From Nicotiana tabacum (Eukaryota > Streptophyta > Magnoliopsida > Solanales > Solanaceae): 64,000 nucleotides of DNA. The notes under the pieces are model-generated. The model saw only the letters and a program-made list of their open reading frames with translations, did no database searches and had not been told where the DNA came from. The position numbers were made by a program, and so were the translations under genes. Below, piece by piece: positions 44,565 to 57,807 of this stretch. Location: positions 157,198,178-157,262,177 of the forward strand of contig NC_134085.1 in NCBI RefSeq assembly GCF_000715075.1. Reading direction: 5' to 3'. Each line of letters starts with the position of its first letter. Position 1 is the stretch's first letter.

Positions 44565-47500
44565 AAACATACGTTCATCGTTAAACGTGCCAAGAATTGC
44601 CACGGAGTTGTCCGAAATCACTGTTTAACACCTCGAGCACCTACCCGTGCTACCACAACTCGGCTGGGCACCTTAGCTTGATCAATCTGAAGATATCCTT
44701 TTTCACTTAAGCAAATAAGCCTTAGAGCCCAATTCCAACATCCGGAATTCTCCGCCAGGCCTGTTTCCAACATACGAACACCATATCAATCACCACACAA
44801 TGTACCAGAGCATGACTACATACCTTTGCGGAATTCACACCTTGCACCGCTTATTCACAGGATCACATAACATTCTCCGAGCATAATAGTCGAAATCCCA
44901 TGAATTTGATGCTCACATTGCACTCATGACATACATAAGTCTTGCCCTAACTCTTGCAATACCGCCACACCGGAAGAGATATGTAGAATTTCATAACCAG
45001 CTGCCGAATCATCAAATCATTGGGTCTATACTCTTGACCAGAACCATCACCTCATTCTGAACCAAGTAATGGTCTCTGCTCCTTAATATACTTCATATAA
45101 TCAGATTGCACTGATCCTAAATTCAATGATCTCGTCTCACCAGTACGAACTGCTCAGGCGATAAGCCACCCCAGATATGATCAAAAGTCTCATATGATGC
45201 CACAATATGCCAATAGGCTACCAATTCGAATGCGATATAAAAGGAAAACGAACTCTGGAAAGGACTACTTAACTCTCACACAGCTAATACGAGTTTTCCT
45301 CAAAAAATAGGACAAAACACACAGGAATAGATATAAGGAACTGTGCTCAACATCACACTGTTGCGGCGCGCAACTCGATCCAAACAACATACCCATGACG
45401 GCGTGTCACCCGATCCACACATAAAATTCATATAAGGAGTTACACACCGAGCTAGATTACTCATTACAACAAAATACCGAATATCAGTCACAAGCATACT
45501 AAGTGCATGATACCATCCCTGGGGAGACATATAGCGCTATAAGCTACAAACTCAAGCACAACTGAGGTGCGATATACGATCTGAATCTCAAGAGCTATTC
45601 TGCTCACATAACATCATCTCTATGCGGAACCTCAACACATAAGAAATTCACCAAGCCGTCTCACAATTCACACGATGCAATATATCATTACATGAAATAG
45701 CTGACGACGAGATAATACCCCACTACTCTTCCATAAGGAGCGCATTGCTGAAATAAACACATTTGGCCTGATATAGAGCCCATATTCACATTTAAATTCA
45801 TCCACATACCTCAAACAGATTCTGATCGCAATAAACTAGGCTAATAACCTTTCAAAGGTCCATAATCACCCCCTTTTCTCATAACACACAAGAACAACCA
45901 TCATAACAGGAGTAATCCTCCACAATCCACAACCTAATAAATCGAGTGCCCTCCATGCTTCAATTATCAAATTAACGATATCACCACAATCTTCATACTT
46001 GGTTTAATTCTTCAATTAATCAAGTGACTACATGCCACACTTATACAACCTTCCCGTGGGGCACACTCCCAGAACTTTCCGTAACATATAACAGGTTTGT
46101 GCATCCAAACAACCGGCCACACTAACGCTGAAAAACGATCAAGAATCCTTAACCAGGATGCAAAGCCTTTTTCACAAAACACCGATATCAGGTGACACTG
46201 AAGACAATACCAAATTACTTTAAACATCGAAACTCCTTTCCTTCTCATCGAGCTCGTGACATCCTTGTCAACACCGAACTGCAACCTTGATCCTCACTTC
46301 AAATTCCATACCACCCACTGCACTCAACATGCAAATATACGATAGAACACGATTTTCATCATAACTCCGGAACCACTAATAGATTAACACTTCATCATAT
46401 AAAAACTTTTCACTTAACTCACTTCAAGAGAACCATAACAACACACAGGTGAATTCTCATAACCGTAGAATATGCAAATCTCTAGGTAGTGATCTAAGCC
46501 ACCATAGCCCTTCCGGGACCCGCCTACACATAATAGGCCATAACATTAGAATAATTCCGAATAAAATCAATTACGGCGGCCGACAAGCCTCACAGGTGTC
46601 GTCACAAATCACATGCATAACTTGATCACACTGAAGGAACTGATCTGTACCACCAATATGCCAATTCAACTATGGCTAACCAATCTATCTTCGTCCAATT
46701 TACCCTTGATTGCCTTTGAAATGATAATAACACCATTCAACACATAACACACTCCATCCGCACTCATCCCGAGTGACCCTGAATCATGAGACCATGCCAT
46801 CTCAAATCTCACGAGCCGTTTCATACCTCCCTTGTGTGCACATTCGCATCCTCAACCGGTATGCCCATTCTTATAATCCCTCTAAGAATCCAAAGTTTTT
46901 TTCTCATTTTCCTCCCAAATGCTACACAGCAAGTAAAAACATCATAGAACATTTTGGGCCTCTTCTCACAAGCTGCTACAAAAGCTTGATTCTTAACCGT
47001 ACTTATAGGCTCGAAATCATTAGGCACCAAACTTTACCCTTTGAATCCACTAGGACCGTTGTTGAGAGCCACCCGATCTGACTTGGCCCTGAATATAATT
47101 AACTCTATGAATCTTCTAGCACATGAATAACCTCTCGATGAAGCACCCGGCAGAACCGCTTCCCATGAAACTCGTATCTATACAAGCATAAATCCTGAAT
47201 CCTTCCCCAAGTCTGAACAAGAGCCAATAAGGCCAACCATAGCACACCTTTAACAATTCCTTTGCTCAAATTACCACTTATATTCTTTTCCCGTAGCTGA
47301 AATAACCCATCAATATGCTAATAACCAGAAACCTCGCAAGTAGTTAACCATACAACCCAATCATAGGCGATTGGACTCTCCCACTTAGCTTGAAGCCACT
47401 ATTACACAACTCTAGAATTCACCAGAATTCCTTATCTCTTACTGACATAACCTTGTGCAATCAACCTCCAAAAATTCTCGGAATCTTTATGTAAAACCCT

Positions 47501-48956
47501 TTTTTTTCTCTAAATCATTAACCACATTCGCACGACCGATCTCTTTGTTGTATAACCAATATAATTCTTCGCAGAAGTTTCGCCAACCATGCGACCGCCG
47601 GTCTGCTCACTGGAGATAAACCACCTGGGGAATTTACGTGTCGACATCTTCCAACGCTGCTGCACGGGGTATAATCACTACAACATCAATAACTCATCCT
47701 GAGTCCGAGCTCACTCTGTAGCTGCACAGGTCCATTCACCCCTCGTGGATATCAATTAAAGGTGCGACAACATCCTTCCAATTCAAAGTTATGTTATATC
47801 CTTCTTCATTTCAAGTAGCTCCATTCCATTGTACCAAATCTTCTACCGCATAATAGCCCATACTTCAGCTTAAATCTGTAGACCCCAATCACCCATCACT
47901 AAAATTCCCAAACCATTCCAAACTCTCTTTAAGGTGCGTAGTCATCCTACCACCAAGCCCATACGCAACTCCACCACTCTCCCATTTTGGCGAAACTCAC
48001 CCCTTTAATCGACTACTCGACCTTTGCCTCTTATACCTGGCCTTCTAGAAATTTTAGCCACCGCCTGACACTCCTCACATGTCCTTACTCATCCTTTGCT
48101 GCTCAGTTGTTGCCTTAAATAAAATCTATCTTTGTAGCACTTAACCCACAAATTGCTACTAACTTTAAACCTTTCTGAAGATCATCTTTCTCAAGCTGTC
48201 AACATTAGAAATACCGATCCAATCCTGAACCACCGCACTCCGCGATCTCTGGCAGTTGTTTCTCTAATATTATTCCACAATACCCTGGCCCAAAGGCGGA
48301 TTGAAGAAAACCATAACACCGGCGAACTTAACATATTCAATCACGGACAACGACACTATGTCGCAGATGAAAATCCCATCACACTTGAAATCACCAAGTC
48401 TTGTTACTCCATTACTCCAAATCTGGACATCCCTAGGCCAATTGTTTTTCCTCCGCCGGAAATGAAATATTAGCTGTCTGAATCGTGCACTGAGTAGACT
48501 TCCTTTCAAATCATTCACTACCCCAACACATAGGCAAGTATCCTATTATCAAGTCAATATTGTGCGATTACCAATCGTGAGCATCATAGCAACCTGTACA
48601 TAGCCTCTAAGCTCTTAGAAGCAAACCTACCGAGCTGAAACGATAGAAAAATCCTTCCACAAGGCGACGAAAATAGCCCAATTAACTATACCGGGAGAAA
48701 CATCCTGCACCACATCTGTAGTACCACTACAATTCTTCAATTTTCGATTTATAACAAGCGGTTCGCATCACGTAGGATTGAATAGGAAGGAAATAAAGGC
48801 ATAAGTCTCAAGGAATTAAGCCACACGATGAAGAATCAAGAAGGAAAGTGCTCCTAACAACCCTGTAGCCTCTCGAAGATAAGTACAATCGTCTTCGTAT
48901 CGATCCGCAAGACTCTACTAGACTCGCTCATGACTCGTGAGATCTAAGGGAACCTA
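44565..48956 (-). other. interior of element C, no coding sequence seen
   Basis: No open frame longer than about 106 codons is present on either strand, and none shows retroelement motifs. Base composition is fairly even, unlike the T-rich leaders of the Tat elements. Confidence 0.6.
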
Positions 48957-48970
48957 GTGCTCTAATACCA
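48957..48970 (-). promoter_or_regulatory. primer binding site of element C (initiator Met type)
   Basis: The minus strand reads TGGTATTAGAGCAC three bases after the LTR end. The plant initiator tRNA-Met site is TGGTATCAGAGC, so one base differs within the first 12. Confidence 0.7.
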
Positions 48971-48973
48971 TGT

Positions 48974-51731
48974 TGTCACGACCCAAAATCCACTAAGGGT
49001 CGTGATGGCGCTGGACACTATTGTCAGGCAAGCCAACACTAAATAACTAGTAATTTCTCGTTTTAGATATTTTTGAATTCACTTCTTTTATACATTTAAA
49101 CAATAAGGAATAAATTTTCTACTGAATAAATAATGATATCTTTAACAATTTCAAAATACTGACTACTTCCATAGACATCCCAGAACCCGGTGTCACAAGT
49201 GCATGAGCATTTACTAGGGAATAAAACAAAATACAGTAACTGTCCGGAATACAAGTGGACAAATAAAAATACAGTTCAATACTCTGAATGAGACTCTGCT
49301 GGCTACGGTCATCTCGATAAATGCAAATCACCTAAGTCTCCGTATCAACCATGCCAATATGCCACTAAGCCACTAGCCACACATAAACCTGTGCAACAAA
49401 AATGTACAACAAGTGTAGTATGAGTACGAAAACAACGTGTACCCAATGAGTATCCCGTCTAATCTCGAAGAAGTAGAGACGAGATGTCGACTTCGACACT
49501 TATTAGTGGTCCAATAATAATATATATTATAAATGTGAGTAATCATAGAGTTATTAAGACCGACAGTAATTTCAAATAAGTCACGAACAGGTAAAAGTTC
49601 CTTTTTATATTAAAAACCTCTGGATTCATAATCTATTAATTTTCAATTATCCTAAGCGAGGGAGAGAAAATATCAATATCGATAAATCTCAAGGCAAGCA
49701 ATACAAGCATACGTAAATCATGCCGAGGACGTACGACCCGATCCAACAATATTTAAACTGTGTACTGCCAGAGGGTCGAATGACACGAACCATAGATGCA
49801 TCTATTTAATCTACCGAGGCGTTCGACCCGTTCCAAAATTAAACACATACAAATAGTCAATCAAGAAGTCAACAGGGGACAATTATCCAAAGAAAAACTA
49901 GTTCTCTTTTAACAATTTTATAAAAAAATGAAGTTTAATCTTTTTAGAAATTTATTTTATCAATTCAATAGGATTTAAGCAATTCAACTGTCAATAAGAT
50001 TACAGATATTCCAAGTATAGCATTCTTTTGGGTCCTAGACTACCCGGACTTACACATATTAGTATCTACGCACGGACTCTCATCCCCTCGTGCGTACGTA
50101 GCCTCCACAAATAGGAGCACATAGCCAATTATTTCACCTATGGGGACAATTCCCTCTTACAATGTTAGAAAGGAGACTCACCTCGCTCCGAAGATCCATA
50201 ACCGGCACTCCACGCTCTTCCGAAGACTCGAATCGATGCACAATGCTCCAAAACTAGCCAATAATTATGCAAATCCATTAATATATGTTCAATTACTCAT
50301 TACAATCCAATTTATAACAATTCCTAACCCCGATCGAAAAGTTAACAAAATTGCCCTCGGGACTATGTGCCCGGATTCCGAAATTTCTCGAAGATAAAGT
50401 TTACCCATGAACTCACGAACTCAAATATATGATTTTCTCTTAATTTCATATCCAAAATCGTGGTCAAAATCTAAGAATATCAATTTTCTAGGTTTCTCCT
50501 CAAACCCCAAGTTTCTACCAAATTTTCATGCTCAAATCCGCACATAATCAATGTATTTAACTCAAGATAGGTAGGGTTAGATTACCTTGTTGTTGATGAT
50601 AAAAAACCCCACTTGAAGCTCTCCAAAACGTCCACACCAAATGAAAATGGGGGAAAAAATGACCAACCCCCGATTTTAAAAGAAATTACCGCCTCTAGCA
50701 CTTCTGCAGCCGCTTCTGCGGTTCCGCAGGTGCGGCCCCTTTACCGCTCCTGTGGTTTCTCTCCAGGCTCCCCTTTCCACTTCTGCGCCTTGACTCCCGC
50801 AGGTGCGGTCCCGCTTCTGCGGCGGGATGACCGCATCTGCGGTCCTTACACTTCCAGCCCAAATCGCATATGCAGCTCTCCTGGCCGCTTCTGTGGCTCC
50901 GCACCTGCGGCCCAAGCCTCACAGGTGCGGTTACACCAGAAGACAGCTGCTGCACTTCCTCTTCCAATTTCCAAAATTGATCCGTTAACCATCCAGGATC
51001 CACCCGAGGCCCCCAGAACCCCAACCAATCATACCAACCAGTCCCAAAACACATCACGAACTTGCTCGAGGCCTCAAATCATATCAAACAACGCTAAAAT
51101 CATGAGTCGACCCCCAATCCAAGCTTAAGGAACTTTAGAATTTCAAACTTCTACATTCGATGATGAAGCCTATCAAATCACGTTCGATTGACCTCAAATT
51201 TTTTATGCAAGTCATATTTGACACTACGGACCTACTCCAACTTTCGGAATTGGATTCCAACCCCGAATTGGATTCCGAATTCACTTTCGATCACGCTCTC
51301 AATACCAGAATCACCATACGGAGCTATTCCCAGACTCGGAATCCCAAACGGACATCGATAACACTGAAATGCACTTCAACCCAAACTTATGAAATTCTTT
51401 CAAAAATGTCAACTTCCACAATGGGTGCTGAAACGTTCCCGTGTCTTCCAAAACCCGATCCGGACATACGCCCAAGTCCGAAATCATCATATGAACCTAT
51501 GGGAACCTTCAAATCCCGATTCCGAGGTCGTTTACTCAAAAATCCAATCTTAGTCCATTCTTTCACCTTAAAGCTTCCGAATTGAGAATTTTCTTTCCAA
51601 ATCAACTCTGAACTTCCCGAAATTTAATTCCGACCATGCGTACAAGTCATAATTCCTGAAGTGAAGCTGCTTATGACCTCAAACCGCTGAAGAACGTGCT
51701 AAAGCTCAAAAGGACCGATCGGGTCGTTACA
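48974..51731 (-). repeat. LTR-C, 5' LTR of element C
   Basis: It is 2758 bp, with ends TGTCACGACCC (48974) and GGTCGTTACA (51731), both TG...CA. It is similar to 41923-44551 but with visible divergence, including a gap around 51270, so it appears older than the element 2 LTR pair. Confidence 0.85.
50695..50945. repeat. CTGCGG/CCGCAG motif cluster in LTR-C (right)
   Basis: It corresponds to 43428-43680. The motifs are kept while their number and order differ slightly. Confidence 0.7.
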
Positions 51732-52425
51732 ACATTATTTTATATAAAATTAATAATTTGTATATAGACTTGTAATTAAGTTAAAATCTCGATAGTGATG
51801 GTAAATAAGTTTCAAAATAGTATAAATAAGTAAAAATCTCACTTATTTGGTCTGAATCTAAGATCCACATGGCCCAATAAAAAAAAGGCCAACGCATTAA
51901 AAAAGTGGCTCACAAGGTGTTACGTTAAAAAGCGGGGTATTAGTATAAATATAAATAGAAATAATGTGGTGTGTGTTTTGGATCAATAGGTGAACGGAGA
52001 ATAAATATAAACTATTTACCAAATGATAGAGGTGGTTTTGAACTTTTTCCATACTAATAATATATAACAAGGTTATCACGTTGTTGGTATATTTAACTTA
52101 AGTTCTTATCATAAGGTCACAAGGGGTCTCACTTTAAGTTGAGATGTAAAAAAATCACGTGACACGTCAAACATATACACTATATTTACTATTCGTAGCT
52201 ACACTTTCAATAAATTTGTCATTCGTAGCTATATTTTTATAGCAAGTCCATGAAACAAAAGATTAATTATTTTGAGCTTAAATAAAAAGCAACAAGCTCT
52301 CGTATTTCGATATTCCTGTTGGTTGTATTCATTGCGTGTTTGAATACAATCGATACAAATAAAATCGATATATGTTGTATCCTTTATATACACCCATGTA
52401 TACAGTATAATGCACCAACGAATAC
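51732..52425. other. AT-rich intervening DNA
   Basis: This lies between element C and element 3. It has two copies of ATTCGTAGCTA (near 52190 and 52221) and AT-rich DNA. No gene or clear element is seen. The last five bases, AATAC (52421-52425), would be the left target duplication of element 3; the right side is outside the window. Confidence 0.5.
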
Positions 52426-53495
52426 TGTGAGCACGTGATTTTTGCCTCACATGAATTACTCCAAAAGAATTCTCAAATTAGGCCTTTTCTTTAATTATGT
52501 GTTATTCTAGGAATTACTGTGCAATTTTCTTGATTGTTTGCATATTTAATTTTAAATTAAAAATATCAAAATATAGCATCTGCACTTAGGATTTGATTTT
52601 ACATTTTTGGTTAATTTAGTAAAATGTTATTTTTACAAAAAATGAAAAATGCACAAAAAATAACGTACTTTACATTTTTAAAGTGTTTAATGTCAAATTG
52701 TGTGATTGTTTTATTTTTAGTATTTAATTACTTGTGATAAATATTATTTGAAGTGGATTAGTATTTTAAGTCAATTTTGGTTTTATAATTTGAGTTGGGA
52801 TTTTGGTTTTAATTTTTTAGACAATTTAGGAAGAAAATAATTAATAAAAGAAAAGGAAATCGACATTGGGCCAAAATTAATTTAAATCCCCAAGGTCCAA
52901 ATCCTTACAGCCCAATTCAAACACCCTTGTACCCGGTCAAACCCGACCCAGTCCCCAGCCCTAAACCAAACGGCCCCGTTTTGTTAAGCGACTCAATCGG
53001 GACCATTGGTTTCCATCCATCCAACGGTCCAGATTAAGTCTTTGATTTTAATATGTCACACCCCCCCATACCCTTAAACCCGTCTCCATTCCCAAATCCC
53101 CCCCCCCCCCCATTCCAATCTTATCTTCAGAGACCGGAAATCCCTCCCCCAAAACCCTAGCAGCCGCCGGCCTGCTCCACCGCCCAAAACCCGGTGGCCG
53201 GTACTCCAATGGCCACCAAATTCACACCCCAGCTTCCCCTCGACCTCCCCAACCTAACCCCTCTAACCATCAACCTCTAATCATGGCCGACTGCTTCGAA
53301 TCTTAGATCGAAGACAAGACCTCAAACCTTAAACCTACCCAATCAGTCCCAAATTAACACCATACCACCACTAGACCTCCTTCGTCCCTAATCCAACACC
53401 ATTTTCCTTCGAATCAAGTTGGATTCCTTTGAATTTGAAATCAATTGGACGAATCCTAAAAGAACCAAGCCAGAGGATCGATACGCAGTAAAAAA

Positions 53496-53554
53496 CTAAG
53501 GTCGTAATCGACCTTAGTCGTGTGTTCTCAGTCGAGAACACTTGATTAAGGTCC
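53496..53554 (+). promoter_or_regulatory. three-arm alternative hairpin in element 3 LTR
   Basis: Arm 1 is CTAAGGTCG (53496-53504), then TAAT, arm 2 CGACCTTAG (53509-53517), the inner hairpin GTGTTCTC/GAGAACAC (53522-53541) and arm 3 GATTAAGGTCC (53544-53554). Arm 2 pairs with arm 1 (9 bp) or arm 3 (10 bp from 53510, one G-U). The position, about 1.1 kb from the LTR start, equals that in LTR-A. Confidence 0.65.
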
Positions 53555-54224
53555 ATTTCGGCTTCAAAATCAAGTTGAAGCTTAGAGTAGGACGGATTCG
53601 AATGGTCTGAAATTCCAAGGTATTTCTTTTCATTTATTCTTTTTCGTTTGTTGTCTTCTGATTAATTTTCGTTGTAATTCGTCTTTTGTCAATTATTTTC
53701 TTCCTCCTCTTTCGGACCCTTTTCTTGGTCCAGTTTGCTTTGTTGATTAGCATATGTTAAAAACTGTTGAATCAATTAAATAGTTTTGTCCATTAGTCCG
53801 TTTTCTTGTAGCTAATTCATGTTTGTAGTTAGTTGTTCTCTTCAAGTTATTTGACGTTGGTTGTTTTATTTTCTGATCCGTATATTCTCAGCTTCAGGGG
53901 TTCATTGTAGTTTTGAGTTTTGCTACCTGAATCAGTAAGTTTTTTAATTCATATTCGTTTTTGAATTAAGTTACAATCAATCGAAACTTAAGGTAGAGAT
54001 TCAAGGGGGCTTTAATTTGAAAAGTTGAACTGAGGGTAACATGACAGCATGGGCTGTCAGGGCACTTTTTAATTTAGAAAACCATGCTGCCCATAACTAG
54101 GGGAATAAAATAATGAAATTGGGATGTAATGGGATAACTGACACTTCTGTCTTGGTTTTTTTGAGTGGGAAAATCAGAGGGGTGATGGGAGGAAATATTT
54201 TCTTAATAGTTAAATGCTTTTAGG

Positions 54225-54365
54225 AGTTGGAAAGTAGATAACATGGGGGTAATGATAAAAAGTTAAAGGGGTACACATAGTAAAGGAATATACAAGTTGG
54301 AAAGTAGATAACATGGGGGGTAATGATAAAAAGTTAAAGGGGTACACATAGTAAGGGAATATACA
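54225..54365. repeat. 70-bp direct repeat in element 3 LTR
   Basis: Two adjacent copies begin AGTTGGAAAGTAGATAACATG at 54225 and 54295 and differ by one G insertion and one substitution before the end. Confidence 0.85.
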
Positions 54366-56539
54366 AGCTGCAAAAAAAAAGTCTGAATAAAAAAAGGGAG
54401 TAAGTTTGATCTTTAAATAGAACACATAGAGAGGAGAAGAAAGAGAAAGGGGGCGGAGAGATCGGTATACACTCGATATACACTCTGGATATAGAGGGGC
54501 ATAATTCATTTTGGAGAGAGTAAAAAGATAGAACCAAATTTTCTGAAATATCGAGAGTAGAAGAACACCAGAGGGAGTTCAAAGCTAGAAAGAGAAAACA
54601 AAGAGAGATTCTGGACTATTTTTCTTCTCCATTTTTACTGGTTTTCTCCGTGTTGCTGGGATTTATGGATTGAGGTGTTGAAGCTACTGTGTTGGGATTT
54701 CTGATGCTGTATTTTGCTGTTTGTTGTTGCTGATTGCTTACCCCATTTTTCTGTTCTACATATCAGGTACATGTCCTGAAACTCGATGTATGTAAATATC
54801 CAATTGAAAATGAATGAAGTGGAGGCCTATTGTTGTTGAAGTGGAGGCTTATTGTTGATTTACTGCTTTCATTATACTGTAATAACTGTATTGATGGACT
54901 GTTAATCATAAGTTTGTGCATTTGCACCGTTAAGTGTGTGTTAGATATTGAGAAATGCATATGAGTTTAGTTGAGTATTCGTTGTAATAATTCCATGTTG
55001 GACTAACAGAATAGTTTCTATTAGTTTAGTTAATTTCCGGTTTTCCTAGATATGTATAAATGGTATTTTCAAGCTGTGATTAATGAGGCTGTAGACTGTT
55101 AAAGTAGTGTGATACTTCTTCTGATCATGGGAGCTTTATATTTAGTAGTGATGATGTGAGTTAATCTACAATTCTGAGTTTGAGTGGTTGTGTGTGGGTT
55201 CGAAATCAGAAAGTTAAAAGTAGATATGAGATATGTAATTCGTAAGGTTAATTTAGGCAATCCACTTTCATCCAGCATCCTTAATTCTCGAGTTTCAATT
55301 CTCATATGTGGTCACATTAGTGTTTAATCAAAGTTCATGAGTCAGCATTTTAATAAAAATAAGTCATAGTAGGGAATTTGAAATTTTAACTAGTATGCAC
55401 CATGTTTGAAATTGTGATCATAGGCAGTTTACGCGAGTCATGAAATTTGAAATCAGTTGCTTTCCAATGCATGTTTAATGTTGCATTGAATTTATTTTAC
55501 TGACTAGTTAATTTTAGTAGTAGATTCATCAGATTTGTGTTCTTAATTAAATTGAAATTTCATTTAGTGTAAAAGACAGGGCTTAACAGGCTAGTCCCTA
55601 AACATTTGGGCCTCAGGATAATTGATGCACGACCCAGGCCAGTTTTGGACCCTTTCTCATTTAGGCCTGGGCCAAGGTCTGTTTTGGCCGATTTTATGGT
55701 GTATATCTGGTTTTAAATTCCCTCTGCTGGGCTTACATCGGAGCCCAATGGTCGGATGTTGGTGCAAAAATATTACTTAGTTTGCATCAGTCCAGTAACA
55801 AATTAATTTGGGCCTTTCTTTTATTTTAGAGATAAATTAAGTAGAAAACTATAGATTGCTCTAGGTTTGCAATTTAAAATAATAAAACGGGATAAGCCTC
55901 GCTAAACAAAACACATAAATTGCGGGGCCCTCGATAATTATATATATTAAAATACTTAGATTTCGGGACGGGCCGTTTAGCGAATTTCACGACCTTCCCC
56001 AAAATAATAACGTGTTAGTCTCTTTAGGCGTGTATTTTAATAACATTACCTCCCTAAACTCGGGTGCACATTTATGTGACCCAAATCCAAATCCCAACGA
56101 TATTAAAGTATGTCTAAAAACCACGGGTGCATTTATGTGACGTGGTTCAAGACTTGTTTTAATGACGTTGCAATTTTCTTTAAAAATGAATAAAAGCGAT
56201 TAAGGTTAAAATTTGCACATAGGTTCATAATTGTTAAAATCAGATAATTTAAGCCAAATATAATAGTTGAGCGACCGTGCTAGAACCACGGAACTCGGGA
56301 ATGCCTAACACCTTCTCCCGGGTTAATAGAATTCCTTACTCAGATTTCTGGTTCGCGGACTGTAATACAGAGTCAATCTTTTCTTCGATTCGGGATTCAA
56401 CCGGTGACTTGGGACACCATAAATCTCCCAAGTGGCGACTCTAAATCTTTAATAATAAATCCCGTTTTGATTGTCCTTTAATTGGAAAAACTCTCTTATG
56501 CCCTTGCGGGTGTAGGTAAAAAGGTAGGTGTAACAGCTC

Positions 56540-56557
56540 TGGCAACTCCGCTGGAGA
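56540..56557 (+). promoter_or_regulatory. primer binding site of element 3 (tRNA-Arg type)
   Basis: TGGCAACTCCGCTGGAGA lies four bases (GCTC) after the LTR end, the same spacing as in element 2. It looks like a decayed form of the same tRNA-Arg site. Confidence 0.65.
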
Positions 56558-57412
56558 AGAGAACCCAGAATATCTGGTTCAGGGTTCAAGAATTCGAGCT
56601 TAGAATAATTGTTATAGTTGGCTTTATCCATTATCTGATTTTGTTACATAATTTGGACCTAATGTGCTAATTGATTGCTTTTACCGCTTTGATATTCCGT
56701 GAATTGTATATAAATTGTTGCGAAATCCTTCTCCTCTCTGAGTCTTCTAAATCATGAAGAAGTGTGCACTTCGTGTGACTTCTTTTCTGTTAGAGTTATA
56801 TTCCAAATTTAGAATGAGGTTCGGACAAACTGCAAAGCCGGTGAAGCTTCTGTATTCCCGGTATGCTGCCCCCCTCGGCTCGAGCTGTCTGCTCGGGTAA
56901 GCTAGGTCTAGAACAATAAACCCAGGTTTAAACCTAGTATAACAATGCCTAATGCCGGATCCCTAGTAGGAACGTTTGATTGCATCATGTGCATTTTGAC
57001 TTTGGAGACTCAACACAGGGGTTGGGTCTGTCTAGGACAGGTGCACCCGAAACAAAAAGACCATCCTGATGCATCCTACTTGCTATGTGTGCATTTATTT
57101 GCTTCGGACCTACATGTTGACCGGCTTATGAATATCGGAAAAAGTTGAGGAAAGAGAAATAGCAGTATGAGGGATAAAGAGAGTTAATCGCCTGATCTAA
57201 AAAAAATGTCCAAATAGTGCCTAAACTCTGCCGAATTTATGAGAAAATGAAAAGGGGGGGGGGGGTTGTTTTCAAAAACAGTTTGTTTTATGTGCCAATG
57301 AAATGAAAAAGAAAAAAAAGGGAGGTTTTGTTTTCAAAAATAGTTTTATTTGCCAATAAAAAAAAGGGAGGCTTGTTTTTCAAAAAAAAAAGTTTTGTTT
57401 TAGCTGCCCGAA

Positions 57413-57451
57413 CTACGTCAGCTTGATTCTCACAGGGTGTGAGATACGTAG
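57413..57451 (+). promoter_or_regulatory. conserved two-stem hairpin, copy 7 (leader)
   Basis: The outer stem is CTACGT (57413-57418) with ACGTAG (57446-57451). The inner stem is TCTCACA (57428-57434) with TGTGAGA (57438-57444), a perfect 7 bp with loop GGG. It is the clearest copy. Confidence 0.8.
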
Positions 57452-57588
57452 GCAACCCCCATCGGGTCCAACTTTCTTTTTGCAAAAATAATCCGAAACT
57501 CCAAAAAAAAACAATTTTACTTTAATTTGAAAAATAATTAGGGTGATGCCGTTCTTTTCAGAAATAGCCGAATGTCCATAAAAAGGGC

Positions 57589-57598
57589 GCCGGAAGGC
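57589..57598 (+). promoter_or_regulatory. GNRA-loop hairpin in leader (element 3)
   Basis: GCCGGAAGGC is kept exactly as in elements 1 and 2, while the neighbouring first hairpin has decayed. Confidence 0.45.
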
Positions 57599-57807
57599 TA
57601 TTTTTGCAAGGATAGCCACTTTTGTTCACTTTTTAAGGTTTTGGCTGGTTAGCCGACACAACCTTAAAATCTTCGTTTTCAAAGTGCTGAAAGGCCGTGT
57701 TGGCAAGGCCGGATGTTTTGTGGAAAATTTTGAAAACGGTCTTTTCTCTTAAGTCAAAATGAGTCATAGTTTTCTTTTAATTAAAATCACCTTAATAAAT
57801 GTGCAGG

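Larger units (their letters stand above)
41923..51731 (-). mobile_element. element C: LTR element with non-coding interior
   Basis: Two direct repeats (41923-44551, truncated; 48974-51731) flank 4.4 kb. On the minus strand: LTR TGTAACGACCC...GGGTCGTGACA, then a primer site near TGGTATTAGAGCAC, then the interior, then PPT AAGTGGGAGAGAA before the second LTR. Only short, unrelated open frames are present, and I see no gag, protease, RT or integrase motif. This fits a large non-autonomous derivative (LARD-like) of a Ty3/gypsy family common in Solanaceae; the family assignment is tentative. Confidence 0.7.
52426..56535 (+). repeat. 5' LTR of element 3
   Basis: It is 4110 bp, starting TGTGAGCACGTGATTTTTGCC and ending GGTGTAACA. 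The start matches the LTR-A and LTR-B starts. A C-rich run (about 53066-53112) and a GC-rich leader-like part (53150-53300, with AAAACCCTAGCAGCC) lie in the first third. A 70-bp direct repeat is at 54225-54365. No open frame is credible. Confidence 0.88.
56558..57807 (+). other. leader of element 3
   Basis: Non-coding. It holds a G run (57256-57266), A-rich tracts, the conserved hairpin (57413-57451) and the conserved leader block (57545-57690). It ends at the ORF1 start region. Confidence 0.7.
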
